A DNA stretch of 62,624 nt from Streptomyces hokutonensis (GTDB taxonomy: Bacteria; Actinomycetota; Actinomycetes; Streptomycetales; Streptomycetaceae): positions 1-62,624 of the forward strand of contig NZ_BARG01000072.1 in assembly GCF_000376565.1 (NCBI RefSeq), in the 5' to 3' direction. Below, one piece after another: positions 48,730 through 57,727 of the stretch; within the stretch, counting starts at the first letter, position 1, and each line of letters begins with the position of its first letter. The position numbers and the translations under genes were made by a program. The notes beneath the pieces were generated by a model. The model did not search any database. It saw nothing but the letters and a program-made list of their open reading frames with translations, and was not told the DNA's origin.

Positions 48730-49656
48730 ATGGGCAGTGAATTCGGTGATCGCGGCGAGACGGCCGAGGTGGCCGCGGCCAACGAAGCGGCCGAGATCCG
48801 GCAGTTCTGGCGGCGCCTCGGGCTCCCCGGGCTCGTCGACGTGCACACCCACTTCATGCCCGAGCGGGTGCTGCGCAAGGTCTGGGGTTATTTCGACGCG
48901 CTCGGGCCCTCGACCGGCGGGGCGCTGGAGTGGCCGATCACGTATCGGAAGGAGGAGGACGAACGGGTCGCGCTGATAAGGGAGTTCGGAGTACGCGCTT
49001 TCACCGCGATGCTCTACCCGCACAAGCCCGGCATGGCCCGGTGGCTCAACGGCTGGGCCGTCGACTTCGCCGCCCGTACCCCGGACTGTCTGCACACCTC
49101 GACTCTCTTTCCGGAAGCGGGAGTTGAGGAGTACGTCCGGGAGGCGCTGGACTCCGGCGCGCGGGTGTTCAAGGCACATGTGCAGGTCGGGGCGTACGAC
49201 CCGGCCGACGAACTCCTCGATCCCGCCTGGGGGTTGCTCGCCGAGTCCGGTACGCCGGTCGTGATCCACTGCGGGTCGGGGCCCGCTCCCGGCAAGCACA
49301 CAGGGCCCGAGCCGATCGGCCGGGTGCTGGCCAGACACCCTCGGCTGCGGCTGGTCGTCGCGCACATGGGGATGCCGGAGTACGAGGACTTCCTCGACCT
49401 CGCCGAGCGGTACGGGGAGGTGCGGCTGGACACGACGATGGCGTTCACCGACTTCAGTGAGCGCCTCGCCCCGTTCCCGCCGCGTGCGCTCCCCCGGCTG
49501 GCCGCCCTGGGAAACCGCGTTCTACTCGGCAGCGACTTCCCGAACATCCCGTATCCGTATCTGCACCAGCTGCACGCCCTGGAGCGGCTGGGCCTCGGGG
49601 ACGACTGGCTGCGGGCGGTCTGCCATCACAACGGGGCCGGGCTGTTCGGACTGTGA
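48730..49656 (+). CDS. Amidohydrolase-superfamily protein (TIM barrel)
   Basis: 308 residues from ATG 48730, with GGAG upstream; GTG 48718 would place the ribosome binding site inside the message. Metal-binding motifs of the amidohydrolase_2 group are visible: LVDVHTHF (about residue 35), VVIHCGSG (about 175), VVAHMGMP (about 210) and LLGSDFP (about 265). These enzymes hydrolyse or decarboxylate small cyclic or aromatic compounds. The substrate is unknown. Confidence 0.82.
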   Translation: MGSEFGDRGETAEVAAANEAAEIRQFWRRLGLPGLVDVHTHFMPERVLRKVWGYFDALGPSTGGALEWPITYRKEEDERVALIREFGVRAFTAMLYPHKPGMARWLNGWAVDFAARTPDCLHTSTLFPEAGVEEYVREALDSGARVFKAHVQVGAYDPADELLDPAWGLLAESGTPVVIHCGSGPAPGKHTGPEPIGRVLARHPRLRLVVAHMGMPEYEDFLDLAERYGEVRLDTTMAFTDFSERLAPFPPRALPRLAALGNRVLLGSDFPNIPYPYLHQLHALERLGLGDDWLRAVCHHNGAGLFGL

Positions 49657-49776
49657 GGGAGACGCGGAGGTTGGGGGGATACAGGGGAGACCGAGGCGGC
49701 ACGGGCGGAACGCACAGGTCCGCCGGAGCCGTGTGCGGGACGGGATAAGTCCAGAGCAAGAGATTCCAAGGTGTTC

Positions 49777-49804
49777 CCTGAGAGGCCCCTGTGCGTTTCT
49801 CAGG
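49777..49804. promoter_or_regulatory. Inverted repeat before two-component genes
   Basis: CCTGAGA and TCTCAGG form 7-bp arms with a 14-base spacer, 46-74 bases before the response regulator start. A possible autoregulatory site. Confidence 0.45.
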
Positions 49805-49850
49805 AAAATCACAGACTCTAGAAAGCGTGCTCTAAGAGGACCACGACAAC

Positions 49851-50600
49851 GTGTCCACCATGACCACGACCTCGCCCCAGGGGCGCACCGAACTGCTGAG
49901 GCCGGACGGGAGCCCCGTCCGAGTGCTTGTGGTGGACGACGAGCTGTCGATCACCGAGCTGCTGTCCATGGCCCTTCGTTATGAAGGCTGGCAGATCCGC
50001 AGCGCGGGTGACGGAACCGGCGCGATCCAGACCGCGCGCGAGTTCCGGCCCGACGCCGTCGTCCTCGACATGATGCTGCCCGACATGGACGGTCTGACCG
50101 TCCTGGGCCGGCTGCGCCGTGAGCTGCCGGACGTTCCGGTGCTGTTCCTCACCGCGAAGGACGCGGTGGAGGACCGGATCGCGGGTCTCACCGCCGGCGG
50201 CGACGACTACGTCACCAAGCCCTTCAGCCTCGAAGAGGTCGTGGCCCGGCTGCGCGGGCTGATCCGCCGCTCCGGCGCTGCGGACCGCCGTTCGGACTCC
50301 GTGCTGGTCGTGGGTGACCTCACCCTGGACGAGGACAGCCACGAGGTGTCGCGGGCCGGTGAGGGCATCCACCTCACCGCCACCGAGTTTGAGCTGTTGC
50401 GCTTCCTGATGCGTAATCCCCGTCGTGTACTCAGCAAGGCACAGATCCTCGACCGTGTGTGGTCGTACGACTTCGGTGGGCAGGCCAATGTGGTCGAGCT
50501 CTACATCTCGTACCTCCGCCGGAAGATCGACGCGGGACGTGAGCCGATGATCCACACCCGACGCGGTGCCGGTTACCTGATCAAGCCCGCGGCCTCATGA
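49851..50600 (+). CDS. OmpR-family response regulator
   Basis: 249 residues from GTG 49851; ATG 49860 is an alternative. The receiver domain has the acidic pair in VLVVDDE (about 28), phosphoacceptor Asp in VVLDMMLP (about 71), Thr in FLTAKD (about 98) and Lys in DYVTKPF (about 121). The winged-helix effector (TATEFELLRFLMRNPRRVLS, NVVELYISYLRRKID) covers about 150-245. The stop overlaps the kinase start by ATGA. The downstream glycosyltransferase genes suggest a cell-surface glycan role. Confidence 0.92.
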   Translation: MSTMTTTSPQGRTELLRPDGSPVRVLVVDDELSITELLSMALRYEGWQIRSAGDGTGAIQTAREFRPDAVVLDMMLPDMDGLTVLGRLRRELPDVPVLFLTAKDAVEDRIAGLTAGGDDYVTKPFSLEEVVARLRGLIRRSGAADRRSDSVLVVGDLTLDEDSHEVSRAGEGIHLTATEFELLRFLMRNPRRVLSKAQILDRVWSYDFGGQANVVELYISYLRRKIDAGREPMIHTRRGAGYLIKPAAS

Positions 50601-52270
50601 GCGGGCGACGACGGCCGCGTGCGCAGAAGAAGCGAGCGGGTAAGCCGCGCACCCTGCGGACCCGGCTCGTCGTCGCGTCCGTGACGCTGATCGCGGTGGT
50701 GTGTGCGGTGATCGGGACCGTGACGACGCTCGCGCTGCAGTCCCACCTGTATCAGCAGCTTCAGGGCAAGGTGACGGAGACGGCGATCCGGGCCGTGGGT
50801 CGTCCGGACGGCGGGAACGGCGCCCCGCGCGCGCTTCCGGGAACCCCGGGCAACAACTCGTCCGCCAACTCGAACACCGATCCCGACAAGGCCCTCACGC
50901 CGGCCGCGAAGGTCAACAAGCTGCTCACGAACGGTCCGACGCAGGAGAAGACCGTCGCCGCCTATGTGCAGAAGGGCGTGATCACCAGCGCGTCCTACAG
51001 CCAGCAGGTGACCGACAGCAGCGGCGCGTTCAAGAACATGAACGCCGTCGGTCTCAGCACGGCGCAGAAGCAGGCCATCGCGTCCGTGTCGAAGGACGGC
51101 AACACGCACTCGGTGACCATTCCGGGGCTCGGCGACTATCTCGTCAAGTACGCCAAGAATCCCAGCTCCACCACCGAGGGCTACTACGTCGCCCTGCCGA
51201 CCACGGATGTCGACAACACCGTCAACACCCTCATCCTCGTCGAACTCAGCGTCACCGCGGCCGGCCTGGTCGCCGCCGGGATCGCCGGCTACATCCTCGT
51301 CGGCATCGCGACCCGCCCCCTCCGCCGCGTCGCCGCCACCGCCACCCGGGTCTCCGAACTCCCTCTCCACACGGGCGAGGTGACCCTGAACGAACGGGTC
51401 CCCGAGTCCGAGACCGACCCGCACACCGAGGTCGGCCAGGTCGGAGCCGCGCTCAACCGGATGCTCGACCATGTGCACGGCGCCCTGCACGCCAGACAGC
51501 AGAGCGAGATGCGGGTACGGCAGTTCGTCGCGGACGCCAGCCATGAGCTGCGTACGCCACTCGCCTCCATCCGCGGTTACGCCGAGCTCACCCGTCGCGG
51601 GCGCGAACAGACCGGGCCCGACACCAAGCACGCCCTGGGCCGGATCGAGTCCGAGGCCGGGCGCATGACCCTCCTCGTCGAGGATCTGCTGCTCCTCGCC
51701 CGGCTCGACGCCGGCAGACCGCTCCAGTTCGACCAGACCGACCTGATCCCGCTCGTCGTGGACACCATCAGCGACTCGCGCGCGGCCGGCATGGGCCACA
51801 ACTGGCGGCTCGACCTGCCCGACGAACCGGCCCTCGTGTCGGCGGACGCGGCCCGTATCCAGCAGGTGCTGGTCAATCTGCTGGGCAACGCGAGAAAGCA
51901 CACCCCGCCGGGTACGACGATCACCGCACGCGTGCAGCGGCGCGGACCGTGGATGTGTGTGGACGTCGAGGACAACGGCCAGGGCATCCCGCCTGATTTG
52001 CTGCCGCACGTCTTCGAACGGTTCGCGCGCGGCGACTCGGCGCGTTCCCGCTCCACCGGGTCGACCGGTCTGGGCCTCGCCATCGTGCAGGCGGTCGCGA
52101 CCGCGCACGGCGGTGCCGTCACCGTGGACAGCGTTCCCGGACGCACTGTGTTCACCGTGCATCTGCCCGCGCTTGCACCGGCTGTGCCCACGCCCGCCCC
52201 CGAAACGAATTGGCAATCGCACTCACAGGCACAGCACAGTGCCACCACATGGGTGCAACAGGGCGCTTGA
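50597..52270 (+). CDS. Sensor histidine kinase
   Basis: 557 residues. Two membrane segments (about 25-48 and 210-235) enclose an extracellular domain of about 160 residues. HAMP follows, then the DHp with FVADASHELRTPLASIRGY (His near residue 316) and an ATPase domain with NLLGNARKHTPPG, DVEDNGQGIP and STGLGLAIVQAV. The C-terminal 30 residues are Pro/Gln-rich. It is cognate to the preceding OmpR regulator. The signal is unknown. Confidence 0.92.
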   Translation: MSGRRRPRAQKKRAGKPRTLRTRLVVASVTLIAVVCAVIGTVTTLALQSHLYQQLQGKVTETAIRAVGRPDGGNGAPRALPGTPGNNSSANSNTDPDKALTPAAKVNKLLTNGPTQEKTVAAYVQKGVITSASYSQQVTDSSGAFKNMNAVGLSTAQKQAIASVSKDGNTHSVTIPGLGDYLVKYAKNPSSTTEGYYVALPTTDVDNTVNTLILVELSVTAAGLVAAGIAGYILVGIATRPLRRVAATATRVSELPLHTGEVTLNERVPESETDPHTEVGQVGAALNRMLDHVHGALHARQQSEMRVRQFVADASHELRTPLASIRGYAELTRRGREQTGPDTKHALGRIESEAGRMTLLVEDLLLLARLDAGRPLQFDQTDLIPLVVDTISDSRAAGMGHNWRLDLPDEPALVSADAARIQQVLVNLLGNARKHTPPGTTITARVQRRGPWMCVDVEDNGQGIPPDLLPHVFERFARGDSARSRSTGSTGLGLAIVQAVATAHGGAVTVDSVPGRTVFTVHLPALAPAVPTPAPETNWQSHSQAQHSATTWVQQGA

Positions 52271-52302
52271 GGAGAGTCGGTTCATGCGAACCGACTCTTC
52301 TC
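52269..52302 (+). promoter_or_regulatory. Hairpin with GT2 start codon in loop
   Basis: A 15-bp stem (52269-52283 with 52288-52302, one G-T pair) with a 4-base loop ATGC. The loop holds the start codon of the glycosyltransferase gene, the 5' arm holds its ribosome binding site GGAG, and the preceding stop codon lies at the base of the stem. Confidence 0.8.
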
Positions 52303-53804
52303 CCGGCACCCTGCCGGCGCGGGAGCACCTCCCGGCCGGAGACGCCGGTACGCCTGTCCTGGACGTAGTGATCCCCGTCTACAACGAGGAGAAGGACCTC
52401 CAGCCATGTGTGCTCAGACTGCACGAGCACCTCAAGCGCACGTTCCCGTACGCGTTCCGCATCACCATCGCGGACAACGCGTCGGTCGACACCACTCCTC
52501 AGGTGGCGGCGCGGCTGGAGTCGGACATCCCCGAGGTGAAATCGTTCCGGCTGGAGCAGAAGGGGCGCGGTCGAGCACTGCGCACCGTCTGGTCCGCCTC
52601 GGACGCCCCGATCCTCGCCTACATGGACGTCGATCTCTCCACCGACCTCAACGCGCTGCTCCCCCTGGTGGCGCCGCTGATCTCGGGTCACTCCGACCTG
52701 GCGATCGGTTCCCGGCTGGCCCGCTCGTCGCGTGTCGTGCGTGGCGCCAAGCGCGAGTTCATCAGCCGGACCTACAACCTGATCCTGCGCGGCTCGCTGC
52801 AGGCCCGCTTCTCGGACGCCCAGTGCGGATTCAAGGCGATCCGGCGTGATGTGGCCCAGGCGCTGCTGCCGCTCGTCGAGGACACCGGCTGGTTCTTCGA
52901 CACCGAGATGCTGGTGCTGGCCGAACGGGCCGGACTGCGCATCCACGAGGTGCCGGTCGACTGGGTCGACGACCCGAACTCGACGGTCCACATCGTGAAG
53001 ACGGCGACCGAGGACCTGAAGGGAGTGTGGCGCGTGGGCAAGGCCCTGGCCTCCGGTTCGCTGCCGCTCGACCGTGTCACGCGCCCCTTCGGCGACGACC
53101 CCCGCGACCGCGACATCAAGGACGTGCCCAAGGGCCTGGCCCGCCAGCTCGTCGGGTTCTGTGTGGTCGGCGGTCTCTCCACCCTCTTCTACCTGGTGCT
53201 CTACAGCGCCTTCCGGCAGTTCTCCGGCTCGCAGATCGCCAACGCGCTCGCGCTGCTGGTCTCGGCGGTCGCCAACACGGCCGCCAACCGCCGCCTCACC
53301 TTCGGGGTCCGCGGCCGGGGCGGCGCCGTACGCCACCAGGCACAGGGCCTGGTCGTCTTCGCCATCGGCCTCGCGCTGACCAGCGGCTCCCTCGCGGCGC
53401 TGAACGCGGCCAGCAGCAACCCGGCGCACTCCACCGAACTCGCGGTCCTGGTGGCCGCCAACCTCGCCGCGACCGTCCTGCGCTTCCTGCTCTTCCGCGC
53501 CTGGGTCTTCCCGGACCGCGGCGACAGCACCGACGAGTCGACGCTCGCGGCCCTCAACACCCCTTCGTCGCCCACCTATTCGACGGCGGCGACTCCCCAG
53601 CACGCGCAGCACCACGGTGTCTACGGCCCGCTGCCCACCCGGCAGCCGCAGCCCCAGTACGACACCACCACGTACGACACCACCACGTACGACACCACCA
53701 ACCAGTTCCGCGCCGGTGAAGCCGCGGACGGCACCTGGAGGGACGCGACGATGCAGTTGCAGCCGGTGCGTCCCCACGACACCGATCCGAGGGACCCCCG
53801 ATGA
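52284..53804 (+). CDS. GT2 glycosyltransferase fused to GtrA domain
   Basis: 506 residues from ATG 52284, 13 bases after the kinase stop. The GT2 domain (about 20-260) has DVVIPVYNEEKDL, a metal-binding YMDVDLSTDL and a GWFFDTEML stretch. The GtrA-like membrane domain (about 285-415) has four segments. The C-terminal 85 residues are polar, with a tandem YDTTT repeat (15-base unit, three copies near 53657-53701). Polyprenyl-phosphate sugar synthesis with flipping by one polypeptide is the likely role. Confidence 0.88.
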   Translation: MRTDSSPGTLPAREHLPAGDAGTPVLDVVIPVYNEEKDLQPCVLRLHEHLKRTFPYAFRITIADNASVDTTPQVAARLESDIPEVKSFRLEQKGRGRALRTVWSASDAPILAYMDVDLSTDLNALLPLVAPLISGHSDLAIGSRLARSSRVVRGAKREFISRTYNLILRGSLQARFSDAQCGFKAIRRDVAQALLPLVEDTGWFFDTEMLVLAERAGLRIHEVPVDWVDDPNSTVHIVKTATEDLKGVWRVGKALASGSLPLDRVTRPFGDDPRDRDIKDVPKGLARQLVGFCVVGGLSTLFYLVLYSAFRQFSGSQIANALALLVSAVANTAANRRLTFGVRGRGGAVRHQAQGLVVFAIGLALTSGSLAALNAASSNPAHSTELAVLVAANLAATVLRFLLFRAWVFPDRGDSTDESTLAALNTPSSPTYSTAATPQHAQHHGVYGPLPTRQPQPQYDTTTYDTTTYDTTNQFRAGEAADGTWRDATMQLQPVRPHDTDPRDPR

Positions 53805-56044
53805 CCACCGAAACCGATCAGACGACCTATCCGGGAGGAGGCGGCCCCTCGTCCTGGGGGGCGCCGGCCGGTGACACCGGTGCCAGAGACAGGGCCGTGA
53901 CGGCTGTGCACGAACCGGTGGCGACCTCGGACACCCTGGCCCCCCAGTCCGGTGAGCCGAAGCAGCCGCTCGGCCGCCGTCTGTGGCGCGGCCGGCCCGA
54001 GGACCCGCGCTGGGTGCGCCCCGCGTTCTGGGGCATGCTGCTCGCGACGGGCCTGCTCTACCTCTACAACCTGAGCGCGTCCGGCTACTCCAACTCCTTC
54101 TACTCCGCGGCGGTCCAGGCCGGCAGCAAGAGCTGGAAGGCGATGCTGTTCGGCTCGCTGGACGCGGGCAACGCGATCACCGTCGACAAGCCCTCGGCCT
54201 TCCTGTGGCCGATGGAGATCTCGGTCCGGATCTTCGGCCTCAACTCGTGGGCCATCCTGGTCCCCGAGGTCCTCATGGGCGTCGGCACGGTCGCCGTCGT
54301 ATACGCGGCCGTACGCCGTCGCCACAGCCCCGAGGCCGGTCTGATCGCGGGCGCCGTGCTGGCGCTCACCCCGGTCGCCGCGCTGATGTTCCGCTTCAAC
54401 AACCCTGACGCCGCACTGGCGTTGCTCATGGCGACCGCCTGCTACCTCGTCGTCCGGGCCCTGGAGGACGGCCGTACGAAGTGGCTGGTGTGGGCCGGAG
54501 TCGCGATCGGCTTCGCGTTCCTGTCGAAGACGCTCCAGGCATTCCTGATCCTGCCGCCGCTGGCCATCGTCTACGCGGTGTGCGCGCCGGTGAGCGTGAA
54601 GAAGAGGTTCGCCCAACTGGGCCTGGCGACGGGAGCGTTGGTCGCCGCCGCCGGCTGGTGGGTCGCGATCGTCGAGCTGTGGCCGGCCTCCTCGCGCCCG
54701 TACATCGGCGGCTCGCAGAACAACAGCTTCCTTGAACTGACCTTCGGCTACAACGGGTTCGGCCGCCTCAGCGGCGACGAGACCGGCAGCGTCGGAGGCG
54801 GCGGTGGCGGCGGCGGTACCGGTCAGTGGGGTGCCACCGGCTGGGACCGGATGTTCAACTCCGAGATCGGCAGCCAGATCTCCTGGCTGCTGCCCACCGC
54901 GCTGATCCTCCTGGTCGCGGGCCTGGTGGCCACGCGCAAGCTCAACCGCACGTCGGTCAGGCGCAGTTCGATGCTGGTGTGGGGCGGCTCGCTGGTGACG
55001 ACCCTGGTCGTCTTCAGCTACATGGCCGGCATCTTCCACCAGTACTACACGATCGCCCTCGCCCCCTACATGGCCGCCGTCATCGGCATCGGCGCCGGTT
55101 CCCTGTGGGAGAAGCGCGGCGAGATCTGGGCCTCGATCACCCTCGCGGCGGCGGTAGTCGCGGCCGGCGTGTGGGGCTACGTCCTCCTCAACCGCACCCC
55201 CGACTACCTGCCCTGGCTGAAGTGGCTGGTCCTCCTCGGCTCGCTTGCGGGCGCGCTCGGCCTGATCTTCGTCGCGAAGATCGGCCGCCAACTCGCCCTC
55301 GCGGCGGTCGGTTTGAGCATCGTGGCGGGCCTGGCCGGTCCGGCGGCGTACACCATGTCGACGGTCAACTCGGCGCACACCGGCTCCATCCCGACGGCCG
55401 GTCCGGCCGGCGCGAGCATGATGGGCGGCGGCGGTCCGGGCGGCGGCCGGGGCGGCTTCGGCGGCGGCAACCGCACCGGCGGCACCGGCACGATGCCCGG
55501 CCAGCAGGGCGGCGGCACCACCCAGAACCAGGGCGGCGGCTTCCCGGGCGGCGGCACGGGCACGATGCCCGGCGGCGGTACGGGCACCGCACCTGGTGGC
55601 GGTACCCAGAACCAGGGCGGCGGCTTCGGCGGCGGTCAGATGGGCGACGGCGGCATGGGCGGCGGCGGTGGCGTCGGCGGTCTGCTCAACGGCGCGACGG
55701 TCACGTCCGCGGCCAAGAAGCTGCTTCAGACGGACGCGAGCAAGTACACCTGGGTCGCCGCCTCCATCGGCTCCCAGAACGCCGCGAGCTACCAGCTCGC
55801 CACCGGCGACCCGGTGATGGCGATCGGCGGCTTCAACGGCACCGACCCGTCGCCGACGCTGGCCCAGTTCCAGAAGTACGTGGCGGACGGCAAGATCCAC
55901 TACTTCATCTCGGGCGGCACCGGCATGGGCGGCAGCAGCACCGGCAGCTCCTCGCAGATCACCTCGTGGGTCGAGAAGAACTACAAGAAGGTGACGGTCG
56001 GTTCGGCCACCTTCTACGACCTGACGCAGAAGACGAGCAGCTGA
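53801..56044 (+). CDS. GT39/ArnT-like membrane glycosyltransferase
   Basis: 747 residues from ATG 53801, coupled by ATGA. An N-terminal cytoplasmic tail of about 60 residues precedes some ten to twelve membrane segments (about 65-560). The first loop (AGSKSWKAMLFGSLDAGNAI) and VTVDKPSAFLW-like segment resemble the PMT/ArnT family, which use polyprenol-linked sugars. Two Gly-rich stretches are notable: GGGGGGGTGQWGATG (about 330) and a 100-residue extracellular Gly/Thr/Met/Gln run (about 540-635), followed by a folded domain of about 110 residues. It probably uses the sugar donor made by the preceding enzyme. Confidence 0.86.
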   Translation: MTTETDQTTYPGGGGPSSWGAPAGDTGARDRAVTAVHEPVATSDTLAPQSGEPKQPLGRRLWRGRPEDPRWVRPAFWGMLLATGLLYLYNLSASGYSNSFYSAAVQAGSKSWKAMLFGSLDAGNAITVDKPSAFLWPMEISVRIFGLNSWAILVPEVLMGVGTVAVVYAAVRRRHSPEAGLIAGAVLALTPVAALMFRFNNPDAALALLMATACYLVVRALEDGRTKWLVWAGVAIGFAFLSKTLQAFLILPPLAIVYAVCAPVSVKKRFAQLGLATGALVAAAGWWVAIVELWPASSRPYIGGSQNNSFLELTFGYNGFGRLSGDETGSVGGGGGGGGTGQWGATGWDRMFNSEIGSQISWLLPTALILLVAGLVATRKLNRTSVRRSSMLVWGGSLVTTLVVFSYMAGIFHQYYTIALAPYMAAVIGIGAGSLWEKRGEIWASITLAAAVVAAGVWGYVLLNRTPDYLPWLKWLVLLGSLAGALGLIFVAKIGRQLALAAVGLSIVAGLAGPAAYTMSTVNSAHTGSIPTAGPAGASMMGGGGPGGGRGGFGGGNRTGGTGTMPGQQGGGTTQNQGGGFPGGGTGTMPGGGTGTAPGGGTQNQGGGFGGGQMGDGGMGGGGGVGGLLNGATVTSAAKKLLQTDASKYTWVAASIGSQNAASYQLATGDPVMAIGGFNGTDPSPTLAQFQKYVADGKIHYFISGGTGMGGSSTGSSSQITSWVEKNYKKVTVGSATFYDLTQKTSS

Positions 56045-56066
56045 CACCCGGCTGACGGTTCAGAGC

Positions 56067-56106
56067 GGAGCAGGGGCGGTGACCACACGGTCACCGCCCC
56101 TGCTCC
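56067..56106 (+). terminator. Strong hairpin terminator
   Basis: A perfect 18-bp stem with a 4-base loop after the GT39 gene. It ends the two-component/glycosyltransferase unit. Confidence 0.85.
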
Positions 56107-56123
56107 GTGTCCGAGGTATCTCC

Positions 56124-56161
56124 GTTGTACGCCGTATAGGAACTGTTCTACGGTGTACAAC
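56124..56161 (+). promoter_or_regulatory. Large TetR-type operator before exporter
   Basis: GTTGTACGCCGTA and TACGGTGTACAAC form 13-base arms with one mismatch and a 12-base spacer. The right arm ends at the exporter start codon, so the message is likely leaderless or very short. The TetR gene at 57728 is the probable binder. Confidence 0.7.
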
Positions 56162-57619
56162 ATGCCGACCGCCTCCCACCCCAAGCGCTGGATCGTCCTC
56201 GGAGTCATCTGCCTCGCGCAGCTCACCGTGCTGCTCGACAACACCGTCCTGAACGTCGCGATCCCCTCGCTCACCAGCGAACTCGACGCGAGCACCGCGG
56301 ACATCCAGTGGATGATCAACGCGTACTCGCTCGTGCAGTCGGGGCTGTTGCTGACGGCGGGCAGCGCGGCCGACCGCTACGGCCGCAAGAAGATGCTGAT
56401 CACGGGTCTCGTCCTCTTCGGCGCCGGCTCGCTGATCGCCGGACTCGCCGACTCCACCGGGCAGTTGATCGTCGCGCGGGCCGGGATGGGCGTCGGCGGG
56501 GCGCTGCTCATCACCACCACCCTCGCCGTCGTGATGCAGATCTTCACCCCCGAGGAACAGCCGAAGGCGATCGGCATCTGGGCCGCCGTCAACGCCCTCG
56601 GCTTCGCGACCGGCCCGCTCCTCGGCGGCTTCATGCTCAACCACTTCTGGTGGGGCGCGATCTTCCTGATCAACCTCCCGGTCGCGGCCCTGGCCCTGGT
56701 CGCGGCGATCGCCCTGGTCCCCGAGTCCAAGAGCCCGCGCGGCGACCGCCCCGACCTGCTCGGCGCGCTGCTCTCCACCGTCGGCATGGCGGCGCTGGTC
56801 TACGCGATCATCTCCGGCCCCGCGCACGGCTGGACGTCGGACCGGGTGCTGCTCACGGCGGCGGTGGCGCTCGTGGTCCTCGCCGCGTTCGCGTACTGGG
56901 AGAACCGGATCGCGTACCCCATGCTCGACCTCGACTTCTTCCGCGACCGCCGCTTCACGGGCGCGGTCACCGGTGTCGTCCTCATCACCTTCGGCATGGC
57001 CGGCTCCCTCTTCCTCCTCACCCAGCACCTCCAATTCGTCCTCGGCTACGGCCCGTTGGAGGCCGGCGTACGGACGGCACCGCTCGCTCTGGCGATCGTC
57101 GCGCTCAACTTCTCGGGGCTGGCGGCCAAGTGGACGGCGAAGCTCGGCGCTCCGACGGCCATCGCGCTGGGCATGGTGCTGATGTCGGCGGGGCTGGCGT
57201 CGATCGCGGTGGTCGCGTCCGGTGGGTACGCGGGGACGCTGGCGGGGCTGTTGCTGATCGGGGCGGGGGCGGCGATCGCGAATCCGGCGATGGCTCACGC
57301 GATCATGAGTGCGATTCCGCCGGAGAAGGCGGGGGTCGGTGCGGGCGTGAACGGAACGCTGGGGGAGTTCGGGAACGGGTTGGGGGTTGCCGTTCTCGGT
57401 GCGGTGCTCAGTTCGCGGTTCGCGGCGAGCTCCTTGCCGGAGGGATTGGCGGCGGCGACTTCGGCGGCTGAGCGGAAGAGGGTGATCGATTCCTTCTCTT
57501 CCGCGCTGGGGGCAAGTCAACTTGTCGGGGCGGTCGCGGTTTTGGCCGGGGGCTTGCTTGCGGCTGCGTTGTTGTGGCGGGCGGAGCGGGCAGACTCGGA
57601 GTTGGTGGTCGCCCAGTAG
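56162..57619 (+). CDS. DHA2-type MFS drug exporter
   Basis: 485 residues from ATG 56162; a GTG at 56153 would lie inside the operator. Fourteen membrane segments are likely. Family motifs include AQLTVLLDNTVLNVAIP (TM1), DRYGRKKMLITGL (motif A) and RAGMGVGGALLITTTLAVV (TM4 region). It belongs to the EmrB/QacA group that exports hydrophobic drugs by proton antiport. The upstream operator and the TetR gene downstream form a typical self-sensing export pair. Confidence 0.9.
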   Translation: MPTASHPKRWIVLGVICLAQLTVLLDNTVLNVAIPSLTSELDASTADIQWMINAYSLVQSGLLLTAGSAADRYGRKKMLITGLVLFGAGSLIAGLADSTGQLIVARAGMGVGGALLITTTLAVVMQIFTPEEQPKAIGIWAAVNALGFATGPLLGGFMLNHFWWGAIFLINLPVAALALVAAIALVPESKSPRGDRPDLLGALLSTVGMAALVYAIISGPAHGWTSDRVLLTAAVALVVLAAFAYWENRIAYPMLDLDFFRDRRFTGAVTGVVLITFGMAGSLFLLTQHLQFVLGYGPLEAGVRTAPLALAIVALNFSGLAAKWTAKLGAPTAIALGMVLMSAGLASIAVVASGGYAGTLAGLLLIGAGAAIANPAMAHAIMSAIPPEKAGVGAGVNGTLGEFGNGLGVAVLGAVLSSRFAASSLPEGLAAATSAAERKRVIDSFSSALGASQLVGAVAVLAGGLLAAALLWRAERADSELVVAQ

Positions 57620-57642
57620 CTCGGGTGGCGGGGTGCGTGGGC

Positions 57643-57690
57643 GGCTGCGGGTGCGTTGTGGCTGGTCGCGCAGTTCCCCGCGCCCCTGGA
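57643..57690 (+). repeat. Dispersed Streptomyces intergenic repeat
   Basis: The GGCTGGTCGCGCAGTTCCCC core (about 57660-57679) and its flanks match a short repeat seen between genes in many Streptomyces genomes. It has no known function. Confidence 0.6.
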
Positions 57691-57727
57691 TACTGGCCCG
57701 GGATTGAATTGCTGAGGTAGGTGCGTC

